From: Candidatus Endonucleibacter sp. (ex Gigantidas childressi)
GTDB taxonomy: Bacteria > Pseudomonadota > Gammaproteobacteria > Pseudomonadales > Endozoicomonadaceae
Direction: 5' to 3'
Length of the DNA: 64,000 nucleotides
Assembly (NCBI GenBank): GCA_030674875.1
Contig: JASXSU010000001.1
Span: 62,001-126,000 of the forward strand
Shown here piece after piece: positions 27,234 to 41,211 of the stretch; within the stretch, counting starts at the first letter, position 1, and each line of letters starts with the position of its first letter. Below the pieces are notes generated by a model. That model was given only the letters and a program-made list of their open reading frames with translations, was not told the origin of the DNA and did not search any database. The position numbers were made by a program, and so were the translations under genes.

Positions 27234-28361
27234 TTAGACTATTACCATATTATCTCTGTGAATTAACTCATCTTCACTTTTATATCCCAGCACACCAAGA
27301 ATCATAGAGCTTGGCATGCCCATGATTTTCCTTGCATCAGCTGATCCATAATTTATAAGCCCTCGCGCCACCTCCACGCCAGCCCCATCAACGCAAGTAA
27401 CCATTTCTCCTCGCTGAAAAGACCCTTTGACAAAGATAACACCTACAGCAAGTAAACTAGACCCACCCTCTCTAAGCACATGCACCGCACCCTTATCAAT
27501 AAACAACTCACCAGATGTTTTCATATGCCCATAAAGCCATTGCTTTCTCGCTGCCAGTCGTTCCTTCTCAGGCAGCAATAACGTTCCTAACGTTTGCTGA
27601 TTATACAAACTTTGCAGTATGCCATCAGTACGGCCATTAGCTATCACCGTAGCGGCTCCTGAGGTCGCAACCAAACGCCCAGCCCTCAGCTTAGTTTGCA
27701 TTCCCCCGCAACCCAAGCGACCACCATTACCACCAGCCATTTTATCAAGATCTGGGTTGATGGCAGGACTTTCATCAATTAATACTGCGTTAGAATTATT
27801 GCGGGGGTCGCCGGTAAACAGCCCGTCCTGGTCTGTCAGCAGCACCAGCACTTCGGCCTCAATCAGATTAGCCACTAATGCCGCAAGGGTATCGTTATCG
27901 CCAAAACCGATCTCATCCGTCACTACCGTATCATTTTCATTCACAACAGGAACAATGCCATGCTCCATCAAAGCTTTTAGCGTACCGCGAGAATTCAGAT
28001 AACGTTGCCGATTACTATGGTCTGCATGAGTCAGCAATATTTGTGCAGATTGCACTCCGTGATTTTGAAAAGCCGTTTCCCATGCTTGCACTAAGCGCAT
28101 TTGACCAACCGCTGCGGCCGCCTGCAACTGGTTAATGGTATCTGGCCGCTCCTCCCAGCCAAGGCAATCCATACCTGCAGCAATAGCTCCAGAAGAAACT
28201 AGCACTACATCAATACCTTGCTCACGAATAAAGCACATCTGGGAAACCCAAGAACTCATCATTTCAAGATCAAGACCTTGGCCATTTTTCGTAAGCAAGG
28301 CACTGCCAATTTTAACGACCCAACAATGAGCTGCAGATAACCGGCCACGATTACTCATCAT
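27234..28361 (-). CDS. proB: Glutamate 5-kinase
   Basis: It phosphorylates glutamate in the first step of proline synthesis. The 375 residues comprise an amino-acid kinase domain (about 10-265; VVKIGSALLT, VSSGAIAAG, NENDTVVTDEIGFGDND, and the GGMQTKLRAG end motif) and a C-terminal PUA domain (about 285-370). The start is ATG 28361 or the adjacent ATG 28358. It follows obgE on the same strand by 150 bp, in the usual rplU-rpmA-obgE-proB order. Confidence 0.95.
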   Translation of the reverse strand: MMSNRGRLSAAHCWVVKIGSALLTKNGQGLDLEMMSSWVSQMCFIREQGIDVVLVSSGAIAAGMDCLGWEERPDTINQLQAAAAVGQMRLVQAWETAFQNHGVQSAQILLTHADHSNRQRYLNSRGTLKALMEHGIVPVVNENDTVVTDEIGFGDNDTLAALVANLIEAEVLVLLTDQDGLFTGDPRNNSNAVLIDESPAINPDLDKMAGGNGGRLGCGGMQTKLRAGRLVATSGAATVIANGRTDGILQSLYNQQTLGTLLLPEKERLAARKQWLYGHMKTSGELFIDKGAVHVLREGGSSLLAVGVIFVKGSFQRGEMVTCVDGAGVEVARGLINYGSADARKIMGMPSSMILGVLGYKSEDELIHRDNMVIV

Positions 28362-28510
28362 TAAAAACCTACCTTAAGACCATAGAAACTTTTAACGTTA
28401 TACTGACTATCGGTCAACTAGCTATTTTTTTCTCGGCCTTCCGAGCATACCTATACGCTTCTGCGGCTTCTAATGTTCGAGCGCGAGCCGGCCTCTATGC
28501 GCACTCTTTT

Positions 28511-29590
<1,080 letters not shown>

Positions 29591-29612
29591 TCATATATAT
29601 CAATAACAGTAA

Positions 29613-29684
29613 AATACCCATTACCATTGAAGGTGCAGGTAGGAGACAAGCAAACACCACCTCATTTTCAAAGATAATAGGGAT
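29613..29684. repeat. Class A palindromic repeat, short copy between rpmA and obgE
   Basis: It starts with ATACCCATTACCATTGAAGG and ends TTTTCAAAGATAATAGGGAT, with a shortened core containing GGAGACAAGCAAACACC. It interrupts the rplU-rpmA-obgE operon arrangement. Confidence 0.75.
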
Positions 29685-29731
29685 AGATGTTTGCAGTAAT
29701 TAGCATAGCCCACATCAACCGAAAAAATATA

Positions 29732-29989
29732 TTACGCTGCTACGATACAAACATACTTATGCTTTTGAGGCCCTTTAACTTCAAAGACCACCTTACCAGC
29801 AGCTTTGGCGAACAGAGTGTGATCTCTACCAATACCAACGTTCTTGCCAGGACGAAAACGAGTGCCACGCTGGCGAACAAGGATATTACCAGCACAGACT
29901 ACTTGCCCACCAAAGCGCTTAACACCAAGGCGTTTACTTTCTGAATCACGTCCGTTGCGAGTACTACCGCCAGCTTTCTTATGAGCCAT
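29732..29989 (-). CDS. rpmA: 50S ribosomal protein L27
   Basis: This 85-residue ribosomal protein sits near the peptidyl-transferase centre. The N-terminus [20 protein letters not shown] and the [20 protein letters not shown] segment are diagnostic. It lies 20 bp after rplU on the same strand and is surely cotranscribed with it. AAGGGG is found 5' of the ATG on the minus strand. Confidence 0.97.
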   Translation of the reverse strand: MAHKKAGGSTRNGRDSESKRLGVKRFGGQVVCAGNILVRQRGTRFRPGKNVGIGRDHTLFAKAAGKVVFEVKGPQKHKYVCIVAA

Positions 29990-30009
29990 TTTATTTTCCC
30001 CTTAAGCTT

Positions 30010-30321
30010 CTAAGCTTCAATACCGGTTATTTTTAGTTCAGTGAACCACTGCCGATGACCCATTTGCTTACGATGATGCTTGCGACGCCTGAATTTAATA
30101 ATTCTAATTTTGGCACCACGGCCATGACTGACAACTTCAGCAGTAACCTTAGCACCATCAAGTATCGGTGCACCAACCTTAAGATTATCACCATCGGCGA
30201 CTAGCAAAACATCATTTAATTCAACCCGCTCACCAGCGGCAATTTCTAGCTTCTCAACCTTAAGGGTCTCCCCTTCGGTAATGCGGTATTGCTTACCGCC
30301 GGTTCTAATAACTGCGTACAT
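30010..30321 (-). CDS. rplU: 50S ribosomal protein L21
   Basis: This 23S rRNA-binding protein is 103 residues from ATG 30321 ([20 protein letters not shown]), with GGAGAG 6 nt upstream; four extra codons precede it in frame. The [20 protein letters not shown] basic segment near residue 70 is typical. First gene of rplU-rpmA; divergent from ispB. Confidence 0.97.
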   Translation of the reverse strand: MYAVIRTGGKQYRITEGETLKVEKLEIAAGERVELNDVLLVADGDNLKVGAPILDGAKVTAEVVSHGRGAKIRIIKFRRRKHHRKQMGHRQWFTELKITGIEA

Positions 30322-30651
30322 AACACTCTCCAATAATCCTGTATAACCTCTTTGTCAAAGGCATCCATTCATTATTTTGATACAAACTAAGCATAAATAA
30401 TGCTGGATTTTATACTATCTAAAAGCCACTAACTAACCATTGGGTAGCGCCCTATTGATTTACCTTTTTTAGGCCAATCAGTTGGCCAACAAGCCAGACA
30501 AATGGCGCCCACCCCAAACTCTTAGGTAGAAGGGGTGTAAATTTTAAGGAAATATATGTAAACTAGCAAGCTGTAGTTGCCATATTGTAGAAAACCAATC
30601 ATTTAAAGGCGAAGATGGCAGGCATTACCGCCCGAAAAAATAAGGCTACTT

Positions 30652-30780
30652 TATACTCTCTACCCTTGAATATGTGAGTAGGCGACAAACGATCAAAACC
30701 CCATGACCCCAGTAGTAAGTAGCCGTAGTGAGTGAGTAAGCGCAGTTAACAACCTCACACCTTCAAGGGTAATGGCTATA
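30652..30780. repeat. Class A palindromic repeat between rplU and ispB
   Basis: The left end is TATACTCTCTACCCTTGAAT; the right end is CACCTTCAAGGGTAATGGCT, then ATA. The core has AGGCGACAAACGATC, CCCAGTAGTAAGTAGCC and AGTTAACAACC. It occupies the divergent promoter region. Confidence 0.8.
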
Positions 30781-30850
30781 CTTATTGACAGAATTCCATC
30801 CTCTCCATAGGATGACAAAATGTATACTCACCTACATAGTTTTATGCCAA

Positions 30851-31828
30851 ATGCCAGACAAAACACAATACTCTTTCCAGATCGCTGTACGCGAAGATTT
30901 TGAGCTAGTTGACCAGTGCATGCGTAGGCAATTGCACTCTGACACCTCCCTAATCAGCAAGATAGGGAAGTATATCATTCAATCTGGTGGCAAACGGCTG
31001 CGTCCGCTGCTCGTACTCTTAACAACCAAGGCTTGTGGCTACAAAGGTGACCAGCATATTTCCCTTGCTACAATTATTGAGTTTCTTCATACCGCAACAC
31101 TTCTTCATGACGATGTCGTTGATAAATCTGATTTACGCAGAGGTCTCAGCACAGCCAATGCTCTTTGGGGTAACGCCGCTAGCGTGCTTGTTGGCGACTT
31201 CCTGTACTCCAGAACCTTCCAGATGATGGCTAAACTCAAAAACTTCAAACTACTTGATGTTCTTGCGGATGCAACCAATGTTATTGCAGAAGGTGAAGTG
31301 ATGCAGCTGATGCATATCCGTGATACTAACATCAGCGAATCACAGTATATGGAAATTATTCGTTGCAAAACCGCTATGCTGTTTGAAGCATCAGCCCACA
31401 CAGCGGCCATACTTTCTAACGCATCCCTAAAGACCGAGCAATCCTTGGCTTCCTATGGCAATTACCTTGGTATTGCTTTCCAGCTGATTGATGATCTACT
31501 TGATTATAATGGAGATAGTAATGATATGGGAAAAAATACCGGTGGTGATTTAGCGGAAGGTAAACTAACACTCCCACTAATATATACTGCAACCAACGCC
31601 TCCACAGAACAGCAAGAGATCATTCGTCAAGCAATAAAAAAAGGTGGGCATGATAATATAAATTATATCACTAAAGTAGTTAGCTCATGTGGAGCCTTAG
31701 AATATACCGCTCAAAAAGCCCAGTCATTTGCAACTAAAGCTATTGAGGCTTTGGACCATGTTCCTGCTAGCAAATATCGTGACGCAATGGAAGATCTTGC
31801 ACGATTTGCCATAGAAAGAACCCATTAA
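30851..31828 (+). CDS. ispB: Octaprenyl diphosphate synthase (polyprenyl synthetase)
   Basis: It makes the long isoprenoid side chain of ubiquinone from farnesyl and isopentenyl diphosphate. The 325 residues from ATG 30851 match the family; in-frame upstream codons exist (ATG 30812), and no strong ribosome-binding site decides. The two Mg-binding aspartate motifs are DDVVD (87-91) and DDLLD (214-218). GGKRLRP (47-53) binds the diphosphate. Its place divergent from rplU-rpmA is the standard arrangement. The exact chain length cannot be deduced from sequence. Confidence 0.92.
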   Translation: MPDKTQYSFQIAVREDFELVDQCMRRQLHSDTSLISKIGKYIIQSGGKRLRPLLVLLTTKACGYKGDQHISLATIIEFLHTATLLHDDVVDKSDLRRGLSTANALWGNAASVLVGDFLYSRTFQMMAKLKNFKLLDVLADATNVIAEGEVMQLMHIRDTNISESQYMEIIRCKTAMLFEASAHTAAILSNASLKTEQSLASYGNYLGIAFQLIDDLLDYNGDSNDMGKNTGGDLAEGKLTLPLIYTATNASTEQQEIIRQAIKKGGHDNINYITKVVSSCGALEYTAQKAQSFATKAIEALDHVPASKYRDAMEDLARFAIERTH

Positions 31829-32020
31829 CTAATCCAGCTCTAGTTTTTGCCTTGCATCCTGTTTATTTGTTGACCACCACGCCCACTTTTATTAATCGCT
31901 CTGTTAAAATATAAGATGAGGATTTGCTGGCCACAAGTCTTGGCAAGTTAACTATAATCCGAGCGTATCATTAACATTATTTTTTTGTACAAGCTTCTGT
32001 ACAAATAGGATTTTAAGCAC

Positions 32021-33607
32021 ATGGCAAACGCCGACTTTCTTTGCAAAGTTAACAAACGCAGAACATTCGCTATCATCTCGCACCCAGATGCTGGTAAAAC
32101 CACCATAACAGAAAAGCTTCTATTATTGGGCGGAGCCATTCAGTTAGCGGGAACAGTTAAGGGCAGAAAAAGCGGTAGGATGGTCACATCTGACTGGATG
32201 ACAATGGAGCAGGAGCGGGGTATATCCATCACCACTTCTGTTATGCAGTTTCCTTATAAAGAATGTATTATTAACCTCCTTGATACCCCAGGGCATGAAG
32301 ATTTTTCTGAAGATACTTATAGAACCTTAACTGCGGTTGATAGCTGTTTGATGATGATCGATGCTACTAAAAGTGTTGAAGCCAGAACGGTCAAACTAAT
32401 GGATGTTTGTCGGCTGAGGAATACCCCGATTTTCACCTTTATCAACAAAATGGATCGTGACGCTCTGGAGCAAATCGAAGTACTTGATGAAATAGAATCC
32501 GTACTCAATATTAAGTGTGCCCCTGTCACATGGCCAATTGGAATGGGCAGAAGCTTTAAGGGTGTTTATAACCTTTATACTGATACCATTCATGTTTTTA
32601 CCCCAGGGCAGAGCAGTATCATTCCAGATGACATTCGTATTCAAGGTATTGATTCTGCTGAAGGCAAAGACTTTCTTGGCGAGAGGTATGAAGAAATATT
32701 TAATGAAGTGGAACTGGTAAAAGGTGCAAGCCACGAGTTTAATATTGACTTGTATCGGACTGGAAAAATGACGCCGGTTTTCTTTGGTACAGCTCTTGCC
32801 AACTTTGGTATTCGGGAGGCTCTTGATTATTTCGTAAAATGGGCTCCTCAACCTCTGCCAAGGAAAACGGATGTTCGCTCTGTAGATGCTAATGAAGAAG
32901 ATTTCTCAGGATTCATTTTTAAAATTCAGGCTAACATGGACCCAAAGCACAGAGATAGAATTGCTTTTTTAAGAATTTGTTCTGGAAAATATACCCGCAA
33001 TATGAAAATGAAGCATGTTCGTACCGGCAAGATAATCAAAGTCCCCGATGCTGTTACCTTTCTTGCCGGAGACCGTTCACATGTGGAAGAAGCTATTTCC
33101 GGCGATATCATAGGTCTTCATAACCACGGCACCATTCAGATAGGTGACACCTTCACCCAAGGAGAAATCGCAAGATTTATCGGAATTCCTCACTTTGCAC
33201 CGGAGCTTTTTAAACGGGTACGCCTTAAAGATCCGTTAAGACTCAAGCAGCTCAAAAAAGGATTACAACAGTTATCTGAAGAAGGTGCAACCCAACTATT
33301 TATGCCTCTCAATAACAATGATTTGATACTTGGAGCTGTTGGTACTCTTCAGTTTGATGTAGTAATGCGCCGTTTGAAAGACGAATATAAAGTAGAAGCC
33401 ATGTATGAATCAGTTAATGTAAATACTGCGCGATGGCTAATATTTGATGATGCCAGAAAGCAAGAAGAATTCCAGCGGAAATGCGCAGACAATCTAGCCA
33501 TTGACGGAGGCGGCCATCTAACGTACCTAGCACCAACCAGAGCCAACCTTTCCCTGACCGAGGAACGTTATCCTGATGTATTATTTCAAACAACCCGGGA
33601 GCACTAA
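32021..33607 (+). CDS. prfC: Peptide chain release factor 3
   Basis: This GTPase removes RF1/RF2 from the ribosome after peptide release. The protein is 528 residues. GTPase motifs are SHPDAGKTT (20-28), [14 protein letters not shown] and NKMDRDA, all typical of RF3 rather than EF-G. The C-terminal domain has the [19 protein letters not shown] block. It ends 10 bp before a palindromic repeat, followed by the convergent hemE gene. Confidence 0.96.
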   Translation: MANADFLCKVNKRRTFAIISHPDAGKTTITEKLLLLGGAIQLAGTVKGRKSGRMVTSDWMTMEQERGISITTSVMQFPYKECIINLLDTPGHEDFSEDTYRTLTAVDSCLMMIDATKSVEARTVKLMDVCRLRNTPIFTFINKMDRDALEQIEVLDEIESVLNIKCAPVTWPIGMGRSFKGVYNLYTDTIHVFTPGQSSIIPDDIRIQGIDSAEGKDFLGERYEEIFNEVELVKGASHEFNIDLYRTGKMTPVFFGTALANFGIREALDYFVKWAPQPLPRKTDVRSVDANEEDFSGFIFKIQANMDPKHRDRIAFLRICSGKYTRNMKMKHVRTGKIIKVPDAVTFLAGDRSHVEEAISGDIIGLHNHGTIQIGDTFTQGEIARFIGIPHFAPELFKRVRLKDPLRLKQLKKGLQQLSEEGATQLFMPLNNNDLILGAVGTLQFDVVMRRLKDEYKVEAMYESVNVNTARWLIFDDARKQEEFQRKCADNLAIDGGGHLTYLAPTRANLSLTEERYPDVLFQTTREH

Positions 33608-33616
33608 TCACCGTAA

Positions 33617-33722
33617 AAGCATGAGATTGTTAGCTGCTATCGCTCACCCCCAATCACCTACTCATCGTAGGCTCATTGAGCTTTGCTCGTGTGCTGCCAT
33701 ACCTTCAAGGCGAATGGGGTAA
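33617..33722. repeat. Class A palindromic repeat between prfC and hemE
   Basis: The left terminal arm is missing. The core is good (GAGATTGTTAGCTGCTATCG, CACCTACTCATCGTAGGCTC, GCTTTGCTCGTGTGCTGCC), and the right end is CCTTCAAGGCGAATGGGGTA. It directly abuts the hemE stop codon in a convergent gap, a place suited to a terminator. Confidence 0.8.
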
Positions 33723-34784
33723 TCAGTGGTAATCACCTGAGAACTCATGTACAGCATCTACAAAAACAGCCACACTCTCAGGCTCAACAAATTGGTGAAT
33801 GCCGTGCCCTAGATTAAAAACATGTCCATGACCTGAGCCATAGTCTTTCAAAATCTTTTTAACTTCTTTACGAATCAGCTTTGGGGATGCATAGAGAACA
33901 GAAGGATCCATATTACCCTGCAATGCCACTTGCCCACCTACCCTTGAACGTGCTTCACCAATATCTGTAGTCCAGTCAATACCCAAGGCATCAGCACCAG
34001 TATTAGCAATATATTCAAGCCATTGCCCACCATTTTTGGTAAATAGAATAATAGGCACTTTTCGACCTTCATGCTCCCTAATCAATGCCGATACAATTTT
34101 TTCCATATATTTGAGAGAAAATTCTCTATAACAGGCTGGTGACAAAACACCTCCCCAGGTATCAAAAATCTGAACAGCCTGAACACCTGCACGAATCTGC
34201 CCATTCAAATAAACAATAACTGACTTGGCAAGTGTATCCAACAGCAAGTGCAACTGTTCCGGCTGATCAAACATCATTGCTTTTATCCGACGAAAGTCCT
34301 TGCTTCCTCCTCCCTCTACCATATAAGTGGCCAGAGTCCACGGACTTCCGGAAAAACCTATCAATGGCACACAACCATTTAGCTCATGACGGATAATTCG
34401 CACTGCATCCATAACATAGCCCAGATCCTTTTCGGCATCAGGAATAGAAAGACGCTCAATATCAAGTAAAGTTCTAACTGGTTTGTGAAAACGCGGCCCC
34501 TCACCCATTTCAAAATACAGGCCTAGCCCCATAGCATCAGGAATAGTCAAAATGTCTGAAAATAGAATGGCTGCGTCCAACGAAAATCGTTCAATAGGCT
34601 GAAGAGTTACTTCGCATGCTTGCTGAGGATTCTTACACAGCGCCATAAAATCTCCGGCTATTTCCCGTAGCTTGCGATACTCTGGCAAATAGCGGCCAGC
34701 TTGTCTCATTATCCATACCGGCGTTACGTCCACCGGCTCACGTGACAATGCTCGAAGAAAACGATCATTTTTTAATTCTGTCAT
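33723..34784 (-). CDS. hemE: Uroporphyrinogen decarboxylase
   Basis: It converts uroporphyrinogen III to coproporphyrinogen III in haem synthesis. The 353 residues match the usual length. The N-terminal signature [16 protein letters not shown] (22-37) with the substrate-binding arginines is intact, as are [24 protein letters not shown] and [14 protein letters not shown]. It follows gltD on the same strand, as in Pseudomonas. Confidence 0.97.
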   Translation of the reverse strand: MTELKNDRFLRALSREPVDVTPVWIMRQAGRYLPEYRKLREIAGDFMALCKNPQQACEVTLQPIERFSLDAAILFSDILTIPDAMGLGLYFEMGEGPRFHKPVRTLLDIERLSIPDAEKDLGYVMDAVRIIRHELNGCVPLIGFSGSPWTLATYMVEGGGSKDFRRIKAMMFDQPEQLHLLLDTLAKSVIVYLNGQIRAGVQAVQIFDTWGGVLSPACYREFSLKYMEKIVSALIREHEGRKVPIILFTKNGGQWLEYIANTGADALGIDWTTDIGEARSRVGGQVALQGNMDPSVLYASPKLIRKEVKKILKDYGSGHGHVFNLGHGIHQFVEPESVAVFVDAVHEFSGDYH

Positions 34785-34862
34785 GGGTATAAAATCCTAC
34801 ATCCACCCCTAATCACGTTCAGTGTAATTGAAAATTCACCGTGCGTTATTGCACCTTTACAC

Positions 34863-34926
34863 CATACCCCTTGAGGGCATGGGGATTGCTGATTGCTCTC
34901 ACATTCAATGAAAATGAGAATAATAT
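34863..34926. repeat. Class A repeat, short copy between gltD and hemE
   Basis: It consists of CATACCCCTTGAGGGCATGG, GATTGCTGATTGCTCTCAC and ATTCAATGAAAATGAGAATA. Most of the core is deleted, leaving 64 bp. Confidence 0.65.
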
Positions 34927-34936
34927 AAAATCTCAG

Positions 34937-36488
<1,552 letters not shown>

Positions 36489-36533
36489 ATACGACAAATA
36501 TACTTGTTGTGATCTAAGAAGTAAGGACTGTAG

Positions 36534-39500
36534 CTATTCCGGAGCCCCTCTAGTGCTAATTAGCAATGATTCGATACTGGCAGCTTTCGGTTTCACCAGC
36601 CAAAATCGACCACGATAATCATAGAAGTTTTCCAAAACCTCCAACCCCCACTTACTGTCTGTTTCGCCAACATACTCCTCAAGAACTCCAAGTAAGTGCG
36701 ACTGATACGCCTCCATATACTCAATGTCAATACGATGAATATCCACCAGTTCATGATTGTAGTGGTCAACAAAATTGCGCTCCAAATCAAGAACGTAAGA
36801 AAATCCGCCAGTCATACCTGCACCAAAGTTATGTCCGGTATTACCAAGCACAACAACTAATCCCCCCGTCATATATTCACAACAGTGATCACCGGCACCC
36901 TCAACAACAGCTATTGCTCCAGAGTTCCTAACCCCAAGTCGCTCACCGGCACAACCGGAGGCATAAAGCTTACCTCCAGTTGCGCCATACAAGCAGGTAT
37001 TACCCATGATAGATGTTATCTGGCTATCAAACCGACTCTTATCTGGCGGGCGAATAATCAGCTTACCGCCGCTCATACCCTTACCAACATAATCATTGGC
37101 ATCGCCTTCCAGATACATTTCCAACCCACCTACATTCCAAACACCAAAGCTCTGGCCCGCAACACCTTTCAGCTTCAACTTGATAGGTTGATCTTCCATC
37201 CCTTTATTACCATAGCGTCTTGCTATCTCTCCTGAAAGACGAGCCCCGATAGAGCGGTCACAATTATTAATTTGATAACTAAACTCTCTCCCCTGATATT
37301 TTTCAATTGCGGGCAAACACTCCTTAATCATCCTCTCTGCCAATTTACCCTTATCAAATGGCGAGTTACATGTAACCTGACAGGTATGAGGTGTTTCCTC
37401 AGGAATATTACTACTGGAAAGCAGAGGGCTAAGATCAATATTTTTTTGTTTTTCCGTATGGCCTAAAACCACCTCAAGAAGATGTGTGCGTCCAACAATA
37501 TCCTCAATACATCTTTCCCCCATTAGCGACAACAGCTCTCGCACCTCTTCAGCTACAAACGTGAAGAAGTTTATAATCATGTCTACCGTTCCAACAAAGT
37601 GCTGATCTCGTAGATACTTATTTTGAGTGGCTATACCCGTAGCACAGTTATTGAGATGACAGATTCTCAAATACTTACAACCCATTGCAATCATAGGTGC
37701 AGTACCAAAGCCATAGCTTTCAGCACCTAAGATTGCGGCTTTTATTACATCCAGCCCAGTCTTAAGCCCTCCATCGGTTTGCAACCTAACCCTACCACGG
37801 AGATCATTACCTCTAAGAGTCTGATGTACTTCACTCAAACCAAGTTCCCAAGGGGAGCCAGCATAACGGATAGAACTCAGCGGGCTTGCTGCAGTCCCCC
37901 CGTCAGAACCAGAAACAGTAATTAGATCCGCATAGGTTTTAACAATACCAGCCGCAATTGTGCCAATGCCAGGCTCAGAAACCAACTTTACAGAAACAAA
38001 CGCATCAGGATTAACTTGTTTAAGGTCATAAATCAGCTGAGCTAGGTCTTCAATGGAGTAGATATCATGGTGAGGAGGAGGCGAAATAAGAGTAACACCA
38101 GGCGCTGAATAACGTAACCGAGCTATCAGTTTACTCACTTTTCCTCCGGGTAATTGTCCGCCTTCTCCTGGCTTGGCTCCTTGAGCAATCTTAATCTGAA
38201 TCACTTCAGCATTCACAAGATAGTGCGCAGTTACACCAAAACGCCCAGAAGCCACCTGCTTTATTTTAGAAACCCGGTTAGTGTTAAATCGCTCAGAATC
38301 TTCACCACCTTCTCCAGAATTAGAACGAGCACCCAGTCTATTCATCGCTTCTGCCAATGCTTCGTGTGCTTCTGGAGATAGTGCACCGAGACTAATAGCA
38401 GCAGAATCAAATCGTTTCGTAATGGAGGCAACAGATTCCACCTTATCTAAAGAAAGTGGCTTAGCCGCACGCCTCAGTGACAACAAATCTCGTAAAGTCG
38501 TCACCGGCCTGAGATTAACAGTGCTCGCATACTTACGATAAATTTCATAACTCCCTGTACGAACAGACTCCTGTAATAGCTGAACCACATCGGGATTATA
38601 GGCATGGTATTCACCTCCATGTACGTATTTAAACAAACCTCCTTGCTGGATCTGCTCACGCCGTTTCCAAGCGGCATCAGCAAGCCGCTCCAGATCATTT
38701 TGAAAGTGTACAAAGAGGGCACCCTCTATCCTACTATCAACATCCTTAAAACACAGATCAACCACTTCTGTTGCAAGCCCTAACGCCTCAAACAGCTGAG
38801 CTCCTCTATAAGATGCAATAGTTGAAATACCCATCTTCGATAAAATTTTCAATAATCCCTTATTAATAGCGTTCCTGTAAGCTTTATAGCCACCTACAGA
38901 GTCAACCTGAACCTCTCCCCCCCTAATCTGATCATTAATAATCTCGTAGGCTAAATAAGGGTAAACCGCCGTTGCACCAAAACCAATTAAGACCGAAAAA
39001 TGGTGAGAATCCCTAGCAGTACCTGTTTCCACCAAAATATTTGCATCAGAACGCAAGCCTTTGTTAATCAGTCGATGATGTACAGCCCCTGTCGCCATTG
39101 CTGCATGCACTGGTAGATATCCTTTTCGAATATCACGGTCTGACAAATGAATTAAAACTATACCACTACGAACGGCTTCTTCCGCCCGATCACAGATTTC
39201 CTCAATGGCTTGCCTTAACCCTAACTGCGGATCAAAGTTAAGATCTATTCGGGAAACTTTAAGATCTATATGCTTATGAAACCCACTTATCAAATTAATA
39301 AATTTAGTAGACGACAAGACTGGTGATTTCAAAATCACTCTAGCTGCGTGATATGCCGTTTCCTGAAAAGGGTTTTGTTCACGCCCAAGGCAAGTTTCTA
39401 GGGACATAACAATAGCTTCACGCAGCGAATCTATAGGCGGGTTAGTAACCTGAGCAAACTGCTGCCTAAAATAGTCATATACTGACCTAACCCGCTGGGA

Positions 39501-40997
39501 AAGCACCGCAATAGGCGTATCATCTCCCATAGAACCCACGGCTTCCTGTCCTTTCTCCACAATCGGCCGAACAATTTGCTCACGTTCCTCAAAACTAACC
39601 TGAAACATTTTCTGGTGGGATGCTAATTCGTCAACATCCAGATGCTCTACCTTATGATCATCGTCATTAAACTGCGCCCTCATTCTGTATGAATGATTCT
39701 TCAACCATTTTTTATACGGCTTTCGAAGTTTAAGCTTTTCATCAATATCATAAGACTTTAATAGCTCACCTGTTCCTGTATCAACAGCCAGTATCTCACC
39801 AGGACCAACCCTTCCCTTGGCCACAACATTTTCTGCCTTATGATTATATACACCAGCTTCCGAGGCCACCGTCAAATAACCATTATCAGTTATAACCCAA
39901 CGAGAAGGGCGCAAACCATTCCTGTCAAGAGCACAAACTGCATGACGACCATCCGTCATCACCAACCCTGCAGGCCCGTCCCACGGCTCCATATGCATTG
40001 AGTTATACTCATAGAAAGCTCTCAGTTCAGGATTGATTGTATAAATATTTTGCCACGCAGGAGGAATCAACATCCGAGTAGCCCGATAAATATCAACACC
40101 ACCCACTACTAACATCTCTAGCATATTATCCAGCGAGGATGAATCAGAACCAAACCTATTAATCAAGGGGAAAATATTTTCCAAATCTTTCAAGAATTCA
40201 GACTTAAGCTTATATCTCCGGGCTTCAACCCAGTTACGATTACCCATAATCGTATTAATTTCACCATTATGAGCCAACATTCTGAATGGCTGGGCAAGTG
40301 CCCATAAAGGCAGGGTATTAGTTGAAAAACGCTGATGGAAAACACAGATGGCTGTTTCAAAACACGGATTACCTAAATCCTCATAAAACGATGACAGATC
40401 AACGGGCATCATCAACCCCTTATAACAGATCACCTTGCTTGATAAAGAACATATGTAAAAGTCCCTATCCTGCATCAGAGCCATATTGGCATAACGACGA
40501 GCCATATAGAGCCTTGCGGCAAAAACCTTTTCATCAACATTATCAGACACGCCAACAAACAACTGCTCTATTATCGGCATTTTATTCAAAGCAGTAGGCC
40601 CCAAGCAGCAGCTATTAACAGGTACTTCCCGCCAACCAATAATATTCAAAGATTGATCAGCAAGCTCCTGCTCCAGCCTACTCTTTGCCGCTACATATTT
40701 ATCTTTATCTTGACTAAAAAAAACCATACCAATGGCATATTGCCGAGGCAGGATTGTTAACATATCGTTTTTTACGATATCTCGGAAAAAGGTATCCGGT
40801 ATCTGCAATAATAGACCACAACCGTCTCCAGTCTTTCCATCCGCAGCAATCCCACCCCGGTGAGTCATGCAAGCCAGTGCTGTAATTGCTGTCTGCAGAA
40901 GGTGATGACTTTTTTTACCATCTTTATGGGCTATTAGGCCAAAACCACAGTTATCTCTAAACTCACAGGGATCGTACAAACCTGCTTTCATAGGCAC
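36534..40997 (-). CDS. gltB: Glutamate synthase, large (alpha) subunit
   Basis: It converts glutamine plus 2-oxoglutarate to two glutamates. The 1487 residues comprise a glutamine amidotransferase domain (about 17-430), a central domain, the FMN/3Fe-4S synthase domain (about 850-1210) and the C-terminal beta-helix. The amidotransferase nucleophile is Cys17 in [10 protein letters not shown], implying removal of a 16-residue propeptide. The [10 protein letters not shown] and [12 protein letters not shown] loops and the [20 protein letters not shown] cluster ligands are intact. The damX gene that normally separates aroB and gltB is missing. Confidence 0.97.
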   Translation of the reverse strand: MPMKAGLYDPCEFRDNCGFGLIAHKDGKKSHHLLQTAITALACMTHRGGIAADGKTGDGCGLLLQIPDTFFRDIVKNDMLTILPRQYAIGMVFFSQDKDKYVAAKSRLEQELADQSLNIIGWREVPVNSCCLGPTALNKMPIIEQLFVGVSDNVDEKVFAARLYMARRYANMALMQDRDFYICSLSSKVICYKGLMMPVDLSSFYEDLGNPCFETAICVFHQRFSTNTLPLWALAQPFRMLAHNGEINTIMGNRNWVEARRYKLKSEFLKDLENIFPLINRFGSDSSSLDNMLEMLVVGGVDIYRATRMLIPPAWQNIYTINPELRAFYEYNSMHMEPWDGPAGLVMTDGRHAVCALDRNGLRPSRWVITDNGYLTVASEAGVYNHKAENVVAKGRVGPGEILAVDTGTGELLKSYDIDEKLKLRKPYKKWLKNHSYRMRAQFNDDDHKVEHLDVDELASHQKMFQVSFEEREQIVRPIVEKGQEAVGSMGDDTPIAVLSQRVRSVYDYFRQQFAQVTNPPIDSLREAIVMSLETCLGREQNPFQETAYHAARVILKSPVLSSTKFINLISGFHKHIDLKVSRIDLNFDPQLGLRQAIEEICDRAEEAVRSGIVLIHLSDRDIRKGYLPVHAAMATGAVHHRLINKGLRSDANILVETGTARDSHHFSVLIGFGATAVYPYLAYEIINDQIRGGEVQVDSVGGYKAYRNAINKGLLKILSKMGISTIASYRGAQLFEALGLATEVVDLCFKDVDSRIEGALFVHFQNDLERLADAAWKRREQIQQGGLFKYVHGGEYHAYNPDVVQLLQESVRTGSYEIYRKYASTVNLRPVTTLRDLLSLRRAAKPLSLDKVESVASITKRFDSAAISLGALSPEAHEALAEAMNRLGARSNSGEGGEDSERFNTNRVSKIKQVASGRFGVTAHYLVNAEVIQIKIAQGAKPGEGGQLPGGKVSKLIARLRYSAPGVTLISPPPHHDIYSIEDLAQLIYDLKQVNPDAFVSVKLVSEPGIGTIAAGIVKTYADLITVSGSDGGTAASPLSSIRYAGSPWELGLSEVHQTLRGNDLRGRVRLQTDGGLKTGLDVIKAAILGAESYGFGTAPMIAMGCKYLRICHLNNCATGIATQNKYLRDQHFVGTVDMIINFFTFVAEEVRELLSLMGERCIEDIVGRTHLLEVVLGHTEKQKNIDLSPLLSSSNIPEETPHTCQVTCNSPFDKGKLAERMIKECLPAIEKYQGREFSYQINNCDRSIGARLSGEIARRYGNKGMEDQPIKLKLKGVAGQSFGVWNVGGLEMYLEGDANDYVGKGMSGGKLIIRPPDKSRFDSQITSIMGNTCLYGATGGKLYASGCAGERLGVRNSGAIAVVEGAGDHCCEYMTGGLVVVLGNTGHNFGAGMTGGFSYVLDLERNFVDHYNHELVDIHRIDIEYMEAYQSHLLGVLEEYVGETDSKWGLEVLENFYDYRGRFWLVKPKAASIESLLISTRGAPE

Positions 40998-41211
40998 ATT
41001 CTCATAATTCGATGATTAACCTGACCCAAAAACACCTGTCAATACCAATCATATGGTGAGCCCCAAAAATCTTTTCAACACCCATCGTATTTAAATATTC
41101 CGAAGAAGCCACGTCGGCCTTTTCTTTAGCTAAATCATTTGGTTGTCTAGATTATAGGGCTTTTCAAGATACTCTACCTTTAACCATTTCGGATGTGGAG
41201 ATTACCGAAAT

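Noticed and set aside
32396-32851. 151-codon minus-strand frame within prfC
   Set aside because: It is a shadow of the intact prfC gene.
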